A stretch of DNA of 46,859 bases from Oscillatoria sp. SIO1A7 (GCA_010672965.1 JAAHFN010000058.1:1-46859); one strand, 5' to 3'. Positions 34,492 through 44,847 are shown, counted from the first letter of the stretch. Notes: generated by a model from the sequence alone, not told the origin. Program-made: numbers and translations.

Positions 34492-35181
34492 CTAACCTTT
34501 GATGCTCGCGCCTCCTTCTAGCTGGGCCAGCTTCTCAGTTAATGGCTCGACGATTAGTTTATAAATTTGATATATACTGGAAACATCCTTCAAGGGAAAA
34601 CGCTTTACTTGCCAAAAACCGTTTAGCTCCGATCCAAGATTATTAGGATAAAAACGACCTGAAATCCATCCGTCAGATTCTTTTTCCGTAGTTGTTTCAA
34701 TGCGTATCCATTTCCAAATCATTGTAGCAACGTCATAAACCCGAGTTTCTGGATTGGTAGGCTTGGGTTCGGTAATAGCAATCCAGCATTCAGGTTCCTC
34801 TGCATCAGCTAAATTAGGATCGTCGCATCCTACCCAAGTCCAGACAAAGGCTATATACTGTACCTGCTTTGCCGGACAATCATCAATGGTACTATCGTCA
34901 TCTAAACGATCTGCATTAACATAAAAGCGACCCAACCAAAATGGTAGCCCTGAATCATAAGGCTCCTTATGATTAAACAAAGTATAGTTATCTAATAACA
35001 TATACTCGTAATCGCAAACTGAGAAAAGCTGATTTTGGGATATGGGTAAGAGTTTTCTTGCGCTATCGCCTGATGCTAACCTGTTATCTACAAGCTTAAA
35101 CATACTGCTAACCTGCTGGTGATAAGCCAGCATTACCTTGTAGCTGTCAGTGACTCGCTCCACAATATCTTTACTCATCAT
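34492..35181 (-). CDS. Unknown protein, paralogue of the gene at 36198
   Basis: This 229-residue soluble protein belongs to no family I recognise. It has no signal peptide. It matches the product of 36198-36890 along its whole length, sharing for instance ESYKVMLAY-like starts, FWLGRFYVNAD against WVGRFYVDVD, QYIAFVWTW, EEPECWI, GWISGRFYPNN, SELNGFWQV and RFPLKDVSSIYQ. Many Trp and Tyr residues suggest a compact beta-rich fold. The two genes are divergent and flank a SET-domain gene. The HIP1 octamer is absent from both, unlike the neighbours, hinting at acquired DNA. Confidence 0.7.
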   Translation of the reverse strand: MMSKDIVERVTDSYKVMLAYHQQVSSMFKLVDNRLASGDSARKLLPISQNQLFSVCDYEYMLLDNYTLFNHKEPYDSGLPFWLGRFYVNADRLDDDSTIDDCPAKQVQYIAFVWTWVGCDDPNLADAEEPECWIAITEPKPTNPETRVYDVATMIWKWIRIETTTEKESDGWISGRFYPNNLGSELNGFWQVKRFPLKDVSSIYQIYKLIVEPLTEKLAQLEGGASIKG

Positions 35182-35235
35182 AAGATTTTTCTCTCCTTAA
35201 AAATAACAAAGTAAAGCAAAGTCGCCTCAATCAAA

Positions 35236-35268
35236 GTTAAGCTCTAGCCTTTGATGCTCGCGCCTCTT
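35236..35268 (-). pseudogene. Remnant of a third copy of the paralogous gene (3' end only)
   Basis: The minus strand reads RGASIKG and stop, in a 25-base stretch (CTTTGATGCTCGCGCCTC plus flank) nearly identical to the 3' end of the gene at 34492. It is cut off by the family A element at 35275. It looks like a residue of a further duplicate destroyed by that insertion. Confidence 0.4.
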
Positions 35269-35274
35269 TATAAC

Positions 35275-35383
35275 AGGACTTACGCAAAATATCCAGATCT
35301 GATATTTGTAGGGGCAATCCCCCCGCGCACCGGCAGGGGGATCTAGCTATCGCCCCTACTCGTAGCGTAGATGCGTAAGTCCT
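35275..35383. repeat. MITE-like element, family A
   Basis: AGGACTTACGCAAAATATCC at the left and GATGCGTAAGTCCT at the right bound 109 bp; this is the closest relative of the copy at 273-385. Confidence 0.88.
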
Positions 35384-35489
35384 ATATAAGTCAGACGATC
35401 GGTTAACGGATTATAGCACTATGGGAGGGGTTAGGTATTTTTTGAAGGTAAAGCGAGCTTAGAGCTTATAGGGGCATTTACAAAATCGG

Positions 35490-35519
35490 TTGACAATAAT
35501 GCGATCGCCCCTTTATACT
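35490..35519 (+). promoter_or_regulatory. Candidate sigma-70-type promoter for the SET-domain gene
   Basis: TTGACA at 35490-35495 and TATACT at 35514-35519 are separated by 18 bases. The SET gene starts about 115 bases downstream. The match is good, but no transcript data exist. Confidence 0.4.
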
Positions 35520-35634
35520 TATTGACTGCTTGTGTTAGACCTACAAGAAAGGACGAACCAGCGATTGGAACCCTTGGCAAATAAAAAAATTAGGAAATTA
35601 GGTCAACCACGCGATCGCCTCTTATCATTTTTGA

Positions 35635-36147
35635 ATGCTTGTTATGAACTATACTAGTTTAAATAGTCTGAATGGAGTTATCGTAAGGGAGTCTGCCATA
35701 GATGGCAAAGGTGTCTTTGCTACTCGGAGGTTTGAAATTGGCAAAACTGTAATTGTTGGACAAATAGAAAAATATGCAGTGCCAAATAGCCCTTATGCTA
35801 CACAAGTAGGTATTGGAAGGTATGTTATTTATAAAGATCCCGTTCCTATGTTGAACCATTCTTGCGAACCGAATTGCGGTGTTGTAGCTAATCAAACAGG
35901 CGCTCATAATTTTGTGGCTATAAAAAACATTATGCCCGGTCAAGAAATAACTATTGATTATGCAATGACAAATTATAGCGTTGACTACTTATCAACGCCT
36001 TGCTCCTGCGGTTCGCCAAAATGCCGCAAGTATATTTCTGGATGGAAGGACTTATCATCCGAAATTAAAAAAGCATATCTAGGATTGGTTGACCCGTATC
36101 TTATTGAGATAGATAGTAGAGGTTCGATATTGTCTAATGTCAAGTAG
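35635..36147 (+). CDS. SET-domain protein (lysine methyltransferase-like) with post-SET cysteines
   Basis: This 170-residue protein is predicted to methylate a lysine of some protein using S-adenosylmethionine. SET motifs are complete: the start IDGKGVFATRRFEIGKTVI, the NHSCEPN motif (74-80), GQEITIDYA with catalytic-type Tyr109, and a post-SET Cys cluster CSCGSPKCRKYISG (Cys123, 125, 130), which with Cys77 would bind zinc. This compact SET plus post-SET form is found sporadically in bacteria. The start could be the ATG at 35635 or three codons later. The 3' paralogous gene begins about 50 bp downstream on the same strand, suggesting joint transcription; the substrate might be that neighbour, which is only a guess. 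Confidence 0.88.
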   Translation: MLVMNYTSLNSLNGVIVRESAIDGKGVFATRRFEIGKTVIVGQIEKYAVPNSPYATQVGIGRYVIYKDPVPMLNHSCEPNCGVVANQTGAHNFVAIKNIMPGQEITIDYAMTNYSVDYLSTPCSCGSPKCRKYISGWKDLSSEIKKAYLGLVDPYLIEIDSRGSILSNVK

Positions 36148-36197
36148 AAAAAGCTTTGAACCAGATACAAGAAACATTCATTAAAGAAGAGATTGCT

Positions 36198-36890
36198 ATG
36201 ACAATAGGCAAAGATACTATTATGGATAGAGCCGCTGAAAGCTATAAGGTAATGCTGGCCTATCAGGATTGGGTCGAAAATATGTTCAGGACGCTGGATA
36301 ATAAATTAGCACTTGGGGAAAACGGAAAAAAACTTTTGCCAATGCGCAAAAACAAGCTTTTTGTCACTCCAAATGATTATGTATTATATAATTATGCTTT
36401 ATACAATGGCCAAGAACTCTATAATACATGGCTACCACCGTGGGTGGGTCGCTTTTATGTTGATGTAGATTGCTTGAGAAAAGACGATACTCCCATTGAT
36501 GATTATCCGGCCAAGCAGTTACAGTATATAGCTTTTGTCTGGACTTGGCTAGGAGCCAAAGATGAGTATGTAGCTGATACGGAAGAACCTGAATGCTGGA
36601 TTGGAGTTGTCGAGCCAAAGCCTAACGATCCTGAAATCCGCGTTTATGACGTTGCTGCAAGTATCTGGGCATCTATCCGAATTGAGAAAGCTACAAAAAA
36701 AGAATCTGAGGGATGGATTTTAGGTCGTTTTTACCCTAATAATTTTAGCTCCGAGTTAAATGGTTTTTGGCAAGTCAGGCGCTTTCCTTTGAAGGATGTT
36801 TCTAGTATATATCAAACCTACCAGCTAATCGTTAATCCGTTAACTGAGAAGTTGGCTCAGCTAGAAGCAGGGGCAAGCATTGAAGGTTAG
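36198..36890 (+). CDS. Unknown protein, paralogue of the gene at 34492
   Basis: This 230-residue soluble protein of unrecognised family has roughly half its residues identical by eye to the product of 34492-35181, collinear throughout. The best-conserved blocks are SYKVMLAY, QYIAFVWTWLG, EEPECWIGV, GRFYPNNFSSELNGFWQVRRFPLKDVSSIYQTY and TEKLAQLE. I chose the ATG at 36198 because AAGAAGAG lies just upstream and the paralogue starts at the same place; a TTG at 36156 opens the frame but lacks support. It follows the SET gene closely on the same strand. No catalytic motif is evident. Confidence 0.72.
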   Translation: MTIGKDTIMDRAAESYKVMLAYQDWVENMFRTLDNKLALGENGKKLLPMRKNKLFVTPNDYVLYNYALYNGQELYNTWLPPWVGRFYVDVDCLRKDDTPIDDYPAKQLQYIAFVWTWLGAKDEYVADTEEPECWIGVVEPKPNDPEIRVYDVAASIWASIRIEKATKKESEGWILGRFYPNNFSSELNGFWQVRRFPLKDVSSIYQTYQLIVNPLTEKLAQLEAGASIEG

Positions 36891-36917
36891 TAGCGAGGGG
36901 AGTATCTTAATTTAGAC

Positions 36918-37010
36918 AGGACTTACGCTTTCTTGTAGATATGCGCCCTAAGTGTAGGGGTCAACGGCCGTTGACCCCTACCTTTCGGAGCGAGGTAATG
37001 CGTAAGTCCT
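36918..37010. repeat. MITE-like element, family A
   Basis: AGGACTTACGC at the left and GCGTAAGTCCT at the right bound 93 bp; the centre is the perfect palindrome GGGGTCAACGGCCGTTGACC plus CC. It separates the paralogue from the sulfotransferase-like gene. Confidence 0.88.
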
Positions 37011-37067
37011 GAGTTTAATGCCCACGGGCTGACTAAGCAATTTGACTTATATTTTTTCAAACAGATC

Positions 37068-37820
37068 ATGCAGAAAGTTTTAGCTTTATGGGCAGTTCCC
37101 AGATCGCGATCGAGTGCATTTACATGGATGATGAAAAATCGAGGCGATTTTGTTGTTTTGCTAGAGCCTTTTGGTAAATCGGCTTATTATAGTGAAGACA
37201 GAATTATTCATAGATACACAAATATTATTGAACCAAACCCCGAATATAACTATGAATTAGTCTTGAAAAAGATAATCTCGAAATCTAAAAAAGAAAGACT
37301 TTTTGTTAAAGATTTTCCTTACTATTTTGTCCATATAGTCGATCGGACATTTTTATCGCTGTTTCAACATACATTTCTGATTCGAGATCCGGCGGAGATG
37401 CTACCTTCCTATATTAATAAAATGCCGGACGTGACTTTTGAGGAAATAGGTTATGAACAGCTATATCAATTTTTTGAACGAGTAGCTAGCTTTACAGGGG
37501 AGATACCTCCTTTAATTGACGCGGACGATTTGGTAAATCACCCTACATCTACAGTTAGGCTTTATTGTGAAAAGGTCGGTATTCCATTCATGCCCGAAGC
37601 ATTAAGTTGGGAACCAGAAACAGACAAAATTCAAGAACTAAGTTGGACGGAGGGACATTGGCTAGATACTCTTAGCGTTTCGCGGGGATTTCAGAAAAAA
37701 ACTAACCATAACTATTTAAATGTTAATGACAGCGATCGCTTAAAGTCTCTTTATGACTTATGTCTGCCATATTATCAAAAGCTCTATGCCTATCGACTTA
37801 AAGAACCTACCAAAAAATAA
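37068..37820 (+). CDS. Sulfotransferase-family protein
   Basis: This is a 250-residue P-loop-like sulfotransferase, predicted to use PAPS as sulfate donor. The 5'-phosphosulfate loop is PRSRSSAF (11-18) in VLALWAVPRSRSSAFTWMM. The 3'-phosphate site is HTFLIRDPAEMLPSYINKM (Arg106, Ser114). The helix after it and the C-terminal WLDTLSVSRGF region fit the family. No transmembrane segment is seen, so the enzyme is cytosolic. The acceptor is unknown; some members act on amino-acid-derived or polyketide hydroxyls. The gene is AT-richer than its downstream neighbour. It stands alone between a family A element and the phytase-like lipoprotein gene. Confidence 0.83.
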   Translation: MQKVLALWAVPRSRSSAFTWMMKNRGDFVVLLEPFGKSAYYSEDRIIHRYTNIIEPNPEYNYELVLKKIISKSKKERLFVKDFPYYFVHIVDRTFLSLFQHTFLIRDPAEMLPSYINKMPDVTFEEIGYEQLYQFFERVASFTGEIPPLIDADDLVNHPTSTVRLYCEKVGIPFMPEALSWEPETDKIQELSWTEGHWLDTLSVSRGFQKKTNHNYLNVNDSDRLKSLYDLCLPYYQKLYAYRLKEPTKK

Positions 37821-38089
37821 AACAAAAGTTTAATAGGGCTCCTGCTCGGGCTCTCTTGGATCTATGGTGGCTTCGAGTCCATAATTTAGTATCGTATGTA
37901 ACTTTTCCACCCTAAAATCCAGGGAGAGCCTCGGGAATCGCAGCGCTACCACAGCGCTCTGGGCTGCGTTACGGGCAGGCGGCGATTTTTCCCAAGCCAA
38001 AGTCAAAAATCCACAATCCACAATCGATCGGATCCGCAACCTAAATTCTCCATCTACTATCCTAGATACCAGTTTTATGAGGTGGATTT

Positions 38090-39268
38090 GTGGTGCTACA
38101 TCGTCGCCAACAACTGTTTTTCCCTTGGCTATTCGCCCTAGTGCTGGCCCTTTTTACCCTGCTGGCAGGCTGTAGCCTACCGACAATCTCGGCCCAGGAG
38201 CGACTCTTTCTGGACATAAGCCTAGAATTTTTAGACGACTACACCCTTCCCAAGCAGAGATATGAGGGCACCTTAGTGGGAGGGCTATCTGGAATTACCT
38301 ACGACCGACAGAGCGATCGCTTCTATGCCCTATCGGACGATCAAGGAATCTACGCCCCCGCCCGCTTTTACACCCTCAAGCTAAACTTGGATACCAACGA
38401 ACTCGGTACTCCAGAGATTAAAAACATCCAAATAGAAGATGTCACCTTGCTCGCAGATGCCGACGGTCAAACCTATAGCAACGGGGAAATCAACCCAGAA
38501 GGCATTGCATGGGCAGCTCCAGACAAGCTTTATATCTCCAGCGAAGGGGTCACCGATAAAAACGTTGCTCCTTTTATTAGCGAAGTAGATCTAGAAACCG
38601 GACGGTGGCAGCGGAGCTTGCCCGTACCCGATCGCTATATAGCCAATGCCTCTGGGGAGCAACGGCAGGGAGTGCAAGAAAATCTCGGTTTTGAATCTTT
38701 GACAATCAATCCTCGGGGCTTTGGCGATGCCACCGTAGATCCCTATAACCTATTTACTGCCACCGAAGCACCTCTAGCCCAAGACCGGAATTCAGCGGGC
38801 TTGGATTCCGGCTCGGATTCACCGCAACCTGCCAGAAATCGGTTTTTACAATATCTCATCGGCGACGGTCCGCCGCTGTTACTAGCAGAATATGCCTACC
38901 CCCTAGACATCGGCGGCAGATGGAGCATTATTAATAGCTTGACTGAGTTATTGGCCTTGGATAGGGGAGGTCATTTACTCAGTTTAGAGCGTTCCTTCGG
39001 TTTGGTCGGCTACGGAGCCAAAATTTTCCAAGTCACCACCGCCGGCGCTACGGATACCACTTCCATTGCCAGCCTCCAGAACAATAATGTTCAATCCTTG
39101 CGCAAACAATTAGAGCTGGACTTGGGCAATCTGGGCATCACTTTGGACAATCTGGAAGGGATGACTATCGGTCCGCGCTTGGCCGATGGCACTCAAAGTT
39201 TGATTTTGGTTAGCGATGATAATTTTAACGACGACCAAGCGACCCAGTTTCTTTTATTTCGCCTCTAA
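38090..39268 (+). CDS. Esterase-like/phytase-like (pfam13449-type) lipoprotein
   Basis: This 392-residue exported protein begins with a signal peptide ending in a lipobox (LFTLLAGCS, Cys28), so it is probably membrane-anchored by lipid. The mature part is a beta-propeller-like domain of the group annotated as esterase-like activity of phytase: EGTLVGGLSGITYDRQSDRFYALSDD, NPEGIAWAAPDKLYISSEG, GFESLTINPRG and NLEGMTIGPRL are the repeated blade motifs. Start appears to be GTG at 38090. A 66-bp piece of this gene recurs at 43380-43445 beyond the encapsulin pair. The substrate is unknown, and phytase activity should not be assumed from the name. Confidence 0.85.
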   Translation: MVLHRRQQLFFPWLFALVLALFTLLAGCSLPTISAQERLFLDISLEFLDDYTLPKQRYEGTLVGGLSGITYDRQSDRFYALSDDQGIYAPARFYTLKLNLDTNELGTPEIKNIQIEDVTLLADADGQTYSNGEINPEGIAWAAPDKLYISSEGVTDKNVAPFISEVDLETGRWQRSLPVPDRYIANASGEQRQGVQENLGFESLTINPRGFGDATVDPYNLFTATEAPLAQDRNSAGLDSGSDSPQPARNRFLQYLIGDGPPLLLAEYAYPLDIGGRWSIINSLTELLALDRGGHLLSLERSFGLVGYGAKIFQVTTAGATDTTSIASLQNNNVQSLRKQLELDLGNLGITLDNLEGMTIGPRLADGTQSLILVSDDNFNDDQATQFLLFRL

Positions 39269-39270
39269 TT

Positions 39271-39320
39271 GATATGCTAGCTGAAAACCTTACATGCGTA
39301 AGGTTTTCAGCTAGCATATC
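39271..39320. terminator. Perfect 23-bp inverted repeat between convergent genes
   Basis: GATATGCTAGCTGAAAACC plus TTAC (39271-39293) pairs exactly with 39298-39320 around the loop ATGC. It begins just after the lipoprotein stop and precedes the end of the desulfurase gene, so it could serve both convergent genes. It lacks a T tract, so an insertion scar is an alternative. Confidence 0.55.
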
Positions 39321-39372
39321 GCGGCTGTTACTGCATAAGCAGGGTCGGATGTATCAACTTATCGATAGACTT

Positions 39373-42045
39373 TTAGGACAACTGGTGTTTAGCTTTATTA
39401 ATCCCTGCTATCAGCGCATCTACCTCCCCAAAGGTATTGTAAAAGGCTAAGGACGGACGTACAGTGCCGCTCACGCCAAAACGTTCCATTGTGGGTTGAG
39501 CACAATGATGACCAGCGCGCACCGCAATGCCTTCGCGATCGAGGAATTTCCCAATATTCTCGGGGGAAATATTATCAAGGACAAAAGACAGGGTACTAAC
39601 CTTGCCAGCGGCTGTGCCAATCTGGCGCAACCCGGGAATGGCCGCCATCGCCTCAGTCGCATAAGCCATCAAAGCTTCCTCATGTCGAGCCGCTGCTTCC
39701 AGACCTATCTGATTGAGATAGTCAATGGCTGCCCCTAAGCCAACTGCCGCTGCCAAGTTCCCCGTCCCTGCCTCAAACTTGGCCGGAATGTCATTAAAGG
39801 TCGTTTTCTCAAAGGTGACTTTATCGATCGTGTTGCCACCCCCTTGCCAGGGTGGCATCTCTTTGAGCAAAGACGCCTTGCCATAGAGAACACCGATCCC
39901 TGTCGGGCCAAAGAGCTTGTGACCCGAGAAGGCATAAAAGTCGGCTCCCAGTTCCTGGACATTAGTGCGGAAATGGGGCACTGATTGCGCTCCATCAACC
40001 ACAACAATTGCCCCATAACGATGAGCCATTTCTGTCATCGTTTGGATCGGGAGAACAGTTCCTAAAACATTAGAGACATGACTCAGGGCGACAATCTTTG
40101 TCCGCTGGCCGAGCAGTTTTTCATATTCGGACAGCAAAATTTCACCCCGATCGCTGATGGGAGCAACCCGCAAAACAGCCTCTTTTTCCTGAGCCAGAAG
40201 CTGCCAGGGCACAATATTCGAGTGATGCTCCAGAGTCGTCAAGACAATCTCATCGCCAGCACCAACGTGTTTCCTGCCGTAGCTCTGGGCCACCAGATTA
40301 ATCGCTTCAGTTGTTCCTCGGACAAAGATAATTTCCTGGGCTAAACTCGCACCCAGAAAACGTTGGATTTTCTCTCGCGCATCCTCATAGGCATTGGTTG
40401 CCCGCGCAGCCAATTGATGAGCCCCCCGATGCACATTTGAATTATCCCGTTCGTAGAAATGAGACAGAGTGTCGATGACACTCTGGGGTTTTTGACTGGT
40501 CGCCGCATTATCCATCCAGATCAGCGGCTTGCCATGCACTTTTTGGTGCAAAATGGGGAAATCCCGTCGTACCGCTTCCACATCAAACCCATCAGTTGGC
40601 ATTTGAGTCCCTTTCTTATCTGCCGATGCCTCCAATGGTTTTGACTTTGGTAAAAAGTAAAAATTGGGAGTGCTCCCAGTGGGCGTGGGAACTGCCATCG
40701 GCGGAGCAGTCAAAGTCTCATGCAGATCTGTTTCGCTCTTCGGAACGTGACTCGCACTCTGTGTCAAAAAGTCTAGCTGCCCCACCTCATGGGGCAGAAA
40801 CTCCGTAGCACTCTGTTCCCCTAACGCTTCCATACTACTAAAATCCCCCGAGGCTCGTTCTTGCCCCTGGCGACCTTGCTTCTCTGTTTCGGGAACAGGC
40901 TTTTCCGGAAGCCTCCGGTCCATTCCAGGCACTGTGCTGTCTGGAACCGCAGAGGAACTGAGGTCGAGAATAGAGGAAACATCCGGCAAGAAGTAATAAT
41001 CAGTATCGCTCTCGTGGGTCAAAAGCTCTGATTGACCCGATTGCTCGGATGTGGGCATTTTCCCCTGCAACCCGTCCAAGTCACTTTCAAGCCCCGGTGA
41101 CTCTGGAGCCTGTCCGCTACCCCTTTGCTCTTGTCCGTCAGAGACAAACTGTCCAGAGTCTGGCAATGACATCAAATCAAGGGTCGCTGTACTCTGAAGA
41201 ATGGGACTTCTCGCTTGTTCAAATACCCGTACCAACTCAGCTTCGCTGGGCATAAAATCCCTGGGGTTGGGATCCCCCATGCTGGCGAGACTGTTGAAGG
41301 TCTCTACGGAGTTACTGGGCTTTTGAATACCTTGGCTCTCCAGTTCGGCAACCCGCGTTTCCGGTGCGGTCCCACCGTTTTCAGCAGTCTCATCCGCCCG
41401 CACAGGAGACAGATCGGGTGCCACCACTGAAGCGACTTCTGGCAAAAAGTAATAGCCCAGACCGCTCCCATCCTGCGTCGGCATTGATTGCCCGGATGGG
41501 ATAGATGATGGTGTTTTTTCTTGCAAGTTAGGGGAGGGAGCTAGGGTCTGGCCGCTAGCAGGTTGCATTAGTGCCTCAGAAGCGAGTGACTCTGAGTAGT
41601 AACCCGGACTGCTCCCATCAAGCGTCGGCATTGATTGCCCAGATGGGATAGATGTTTTTTCTTGCAAGTTAGGGGAGGAAGCTAGGGTCTGGCCGCTAGC
41701 AGGTTGCATTAGTGCCTCAGAAACGAGTGACTCTGGGTTTTCGCTTCTGGCTGGTTGCGTGGGTGCCTCTGAGGCTCGGGGAGCTGGGGTCTGGCCAGGA
41801 GCCAGTTGCGTGGCTGTCTCAGAGGCGGGGGAAGCTGAATTTTTCGAGGCCAGCAGCATCTGCTTCCCTGGCGCGATACCCTGCATGGCCTCAGGCATCG
41901 AGGGCATTGGGGGAAGCTGAGCTAGAAGGTGGTTAACTAGCCCATCCAACATCTGCGGATCTGATATATCCCCAACACTTGAGAATTCGAGCTGTCGATC
42001 TTCCTGAGGCGACGAAGAAAGATTCAAACCAAGTTGCTCATTCAT
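39373..42045 (-). CDS. Cysteine desulfurase (SufS-type) with long N-terminal encapsulin-cargo extension
   Basis: The 890-residue product has a complete type II cysteine desulfurase at about 486-890: [21 protein letters not shown] start, [14 protein letters not shown] Lys710 in [11 protein letters not shown] and catalytic Cys848 in RAGHHCAQP. It takes sulfur from cysteine as a persulfide. The first ~485 residues are Ser/Pro/Glu/Gln-rich, probably disordered, and contain YYFLP-type motifs at about 199, 350 and 462. A ~47-residue tandem duplication lies at 109-199 ([23 protein letters not shown]). In known family 2A systems such an extension directs the desulfurase into the encapsulin. Its start overlaps the encapsulin stop by 8 bp (ATGAATGA), so translation is coupled. 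This extension looks longer than the one I recall from Synechococcus elongatus. Confidence 0.95.
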   Translation of the reverse strand: MNEQLGLNLSSSPQEDRQLEFSSVGDISDPQMLDGLVNHLLAQLPPMPSMPEAMQGIAPGKQMLLASKNSASPASETATQLAPGQTPAPRASEAPTQPARSENPESLVSEALMQPASGQTLASSPNLQEKTSIPSGQSMPTLDGSSPGYYSESLASEALMQPASGQTLAPSPNLQEKTPSSIPSGQSMPTQDGSGLGYYFLPEVASVVAPDLSPVRADETAENGGTAPETRVAELESQGIQKPSNSVETFNSLASMGDPNPRDFMPSEAELVRVFEQARSPILQSTATLDLMSLPDSGQFVSDGQEQRGSGQAPESPGLESDLDGLQGKMPTSEQSGQSELLTHESDTDYYFLPDVSSILDLSSSAVPDSTVPGMDRRLPEKPVPETEKQGRQGQERASGDFSSMEALGEQSATEFLPHEVGQLDFLTQSASHVPKSETDLHETLTAPPMAVPTPTGSTPNFYFLPKSKPLEASADKKGTQMPTDGFDVEAVRRDFPILHQKVHGKPLIWMDNAATSQKPQSVIDTLSHFYERDNSNVHRGAHQLAARATNAYEDAREKIQRFLGASLAQEIIFVRGTTEAINLVAQSYGRKHVGAGDEIVLTTLEHHSNIVPWQLLAQEKEAVLRVAPISDRGEILLSEYEKLLGQRTKIVALSHVSNVLGTVLPIQTMTEMAHRYGAIVVVDGAQSVPHFRTNVQELGADFYAFSGHKLFGPTGIGVLYGKASLLKEMPPWQGGGNTIDKVTFEKTTFNDIPAKFEAGTGNLAAAVGLGAAIDYLNQIGLEAAARHEEALMAYATEAMAAIPGLRQIGTAAGKVSTLSFVLDNISPENIGKFLDREGIAVRAGHHCAQPTMERFGVSGTVRPSLAFYNTFGEVDALIAGINKAKHQLS
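41455..41745. repeat. About 147-bp tandem duplication within the cargo-extension coding region
   Basis: CGTCGGCATTGATTGCCC recurs at 41476 and 41623, and AGGGTCTGGCCGCTAGCAGG occurs in both units. The copies differ by small in-frame gaps (6 bp in a GATGATGGTG tract) and few substitutions. Confidence 0.88.
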
Positions 42046-42997
42046 AGTTATGGTAGGTTGTAATATCTACGTTTTCTAGAACCCCCAGAGCATCGGGCAC
42101 CAGGGCCGCCACTGAAAAATAGACCGTCACCAAGTAAGTGGCAATTGCCTTGTCGCTAATGCCCATCAAACGCACCGATATACCAGGCGCTTGCTCTCCA
42201 GCTAAGCCTGTTTTGTACAATCCCACCACTCCTTGAGCAGCTTCGCCCACTCGCATCAGCAAGATATTGGTTTTCCCTTCCCCAGAAATATTTAACTTGT
42301 TGCTGGAAATGATGGGAACGCCGCGCCAGGTCATAAAAGGCGAGCCCATCAGATTGACGGTGGCAGGTGGAACGCCCCGGAGCGTGCATTCGCGACCAAA
42401 AGCAGCGATCGCTTTTGGGTGAGCCAGGAAAAATGCTGGTTGCTTCCACACCTTCGAGAGCAGTTCATCCATATCATCTGGGGTTGGTGGCCCTGTGCGA
42501 GTAGGAACTCGCATTGAGGGGTCAGCGACATTGAGCAAGCCAAACGCATTGTCAGGGTTGCCATTGCCATCATTGTTGATGATTTCCTTTTCTTTGCGTT
42601 CCATTAACCCTTCAATGGTCAGGCGTAACTGCTCTCGCACTTGATCCGTGGCATTGCTGTAGAGGTCCCCTACCCGGGTGTGAACGCGCAAGACAGTCTG
42701 GACAATACTTAGGGGATACTCCTGGGGATGGTCATCATAGTCAACGAAGGTTTTGGCGATCTCTGGCTCCCCTTCGTGACCGCTCATAATTTCTATATCT
42801 TTTTCTCCTTCCTCGTTAGCGGCGACTTCTTCTGTAATCCTGACATCCCGGCGGTTAACTCGGTATGTCCCCCCCGATACATCAACCCAGGGGAGAAGCT
42901 TGAGCAACCACCGAGGGGTCTTAGCCCGCATTTGGGGGGGGGTTTTAGTGGTGGTGGCTAGATTTCGGGCCGAGCGAGTACTGATACTTTCTGTCAT
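42038..42997 (-). CDS. srpI: Family 2A encapsulin shell protein (SrpI-type)
   Basis: Encapsulins are HK97-fold proteins that self-assemble into icosahedral protein compartments; family 2A shells enclose a cysteine desulfurase and are linked to sulfur metabolism. The 319-residue product has the extended N-arm ([22 protein letters not shown]), the E-loop-like region ([28 protein letters not shown]), the P-domain helix ([22 protein letters not shown]) and the C-terminal A-domain part ([47 protein letters not shown]). No cyclic-nucleotide-binding insert is present, which fits 2A and not 2B. AGAGGG precedes the ATG by about 7 bases. The cargo gene follows with an 8-bp overlap, making a two-gene operon. 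The gene symbol follows the cyanobacterial homologue. Confidence 0.95.
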   Translation of the reverse strand: MTESISTRSARNLATTTKTPPQMRAKTPRWLLKLLPWVDVSGGTYRVNRRDVRITEEVAANEEGEKDIEIMSGHEGEPEIAKTFVDYDDHPQEYPLSIVQTVLRVHTRVGDLYSNATDQVREQLRLTIEGLMERKEKEIINNDGNGNPDNAFGLLNVADPSMRVPTRTGPPTPDDMDELLSKVWKQPAFFLAHPKAIAAFGRECTLRGVPPATVNLMGSPFMTWRGVPIISSNKLNISGEGKTNILLMRVGEAAQGVVGLYKTGLAGEQAPGISVRLMGISDKAIATYLVTVYFSVAALVPDALGVLENVDITTYHNYE

Positions 42998-43137
42998 AAT
43001 GAACCCTCTTGAATACTGTGGTTGTCGAGTCTATGGGGGCAAGCACAACAATAGGCCATAGGTTTTGACTCTTCATCGGTGCTAGGTAGGTTTGACTATG
43101 CCCCACACACGCAAAAATCTCAAAAGCCGATTTTTTT

Positions 43138-43143
43138 CGTCAA
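43138..43143 (-). promoter_or_regulatory. Weak candidate -35 element for the encapsulin operon
   Basis: On the minus strand TTGACG occurs about 140 bases before the encapsulin start, followed after 17 bases by the poor -10 match AGATTT. It lies just downstream of the family G element, which could supply or disturb the promoter. I saw no clear operator for a sulfur regulator. Confidence 0.2.
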
Positions 43144-43175
43144 CTTGCTGACTTGACTCAAGGACTCAAAGTCCC

Positions 43176-43296
43176 GCTATAGCAAGCCTCCTAAATGAGT
43201 GCAACTGGGCGATTTTAATGAAATCCTTACCAGACAAGGGTTTCCACATTCGGTTTCTCCCAGAATTTTACACAAGTGATTTAGGTTCGCTATAGC
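43176..43296. repeat. MITE-like element, family G (GCTATAGCAAGCCT termini)
   Basis: GCTATAGCAAGCCTCCTAAAT at the left and ATTTAGGTTCGCTATAGC at the right are imperfect inverses bounding 121 bp without coding capacity. It lies about 180 bp upstream of the encapsulin start and is the only copy in the window. Confidence 0.7.
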
Positions 43297-43379
43297 AAAA
43301 ATACTATAAAGACCCTTGTCAAGGGACAAACAGAATTTTTGTGAAGTCCCATGTCGGGCACCGCCCGCCACCGGCCAAC

Positions 43380-43445
43380 AATCTCGGTTTTGAATCCTTG
43401 ACCATCAATCCTCGGGGCTTCGGCGATGCCACCGTAGATCCCTAT
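43380..43445 (+). pseudogene. 66-bp fragment of the phytase-like lipoprotein gene
   Basis: The fragment matches 38681-38746 at 63 of 66 positions and encodes the identical peptide NLGFESLTINPRGFGDATVD plus PY. All three differences (TCT/TCC, ACA/ACC, TTT/TTC) are synonymous third positions. No homology continues on either side. It lies in the same orientation as the intact gene, on the other side of the encapsulin operon. Confidence 0.9.
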
Positions 43446-43529
43446 TTGAAAGTCATGTATTGTCTGTAAGGAGTTGGCAATAGATAATAGCAGGAGCGAT
43501 CGCGCCTTTTTATAGCCGAGTAAAATTAG

Positions 43530-44759
<1,230 letters not shown>

Positions 44760-44847
44760 ACAGCAGGATTTGATAATGGAGAATTGAGGATAGAGGCAAA
44801 AGCTATTCATTATTCTCCATTCTTTATTAGAATTGCGTTTCCGGTCA

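Noticed and set aside
35556-35576. Short match (about 17 bases) to the HD-domain gene near 32320
   Set aside because: The shared word ends abruptly on both sides and no reading frame is kept, so it cannot be distinguished from chance.
36156-36197. TTG start for the second paralogue
   Set aside because: The first paralogue aligns only from the ATG at 36198, which has a good ribosome binding site.
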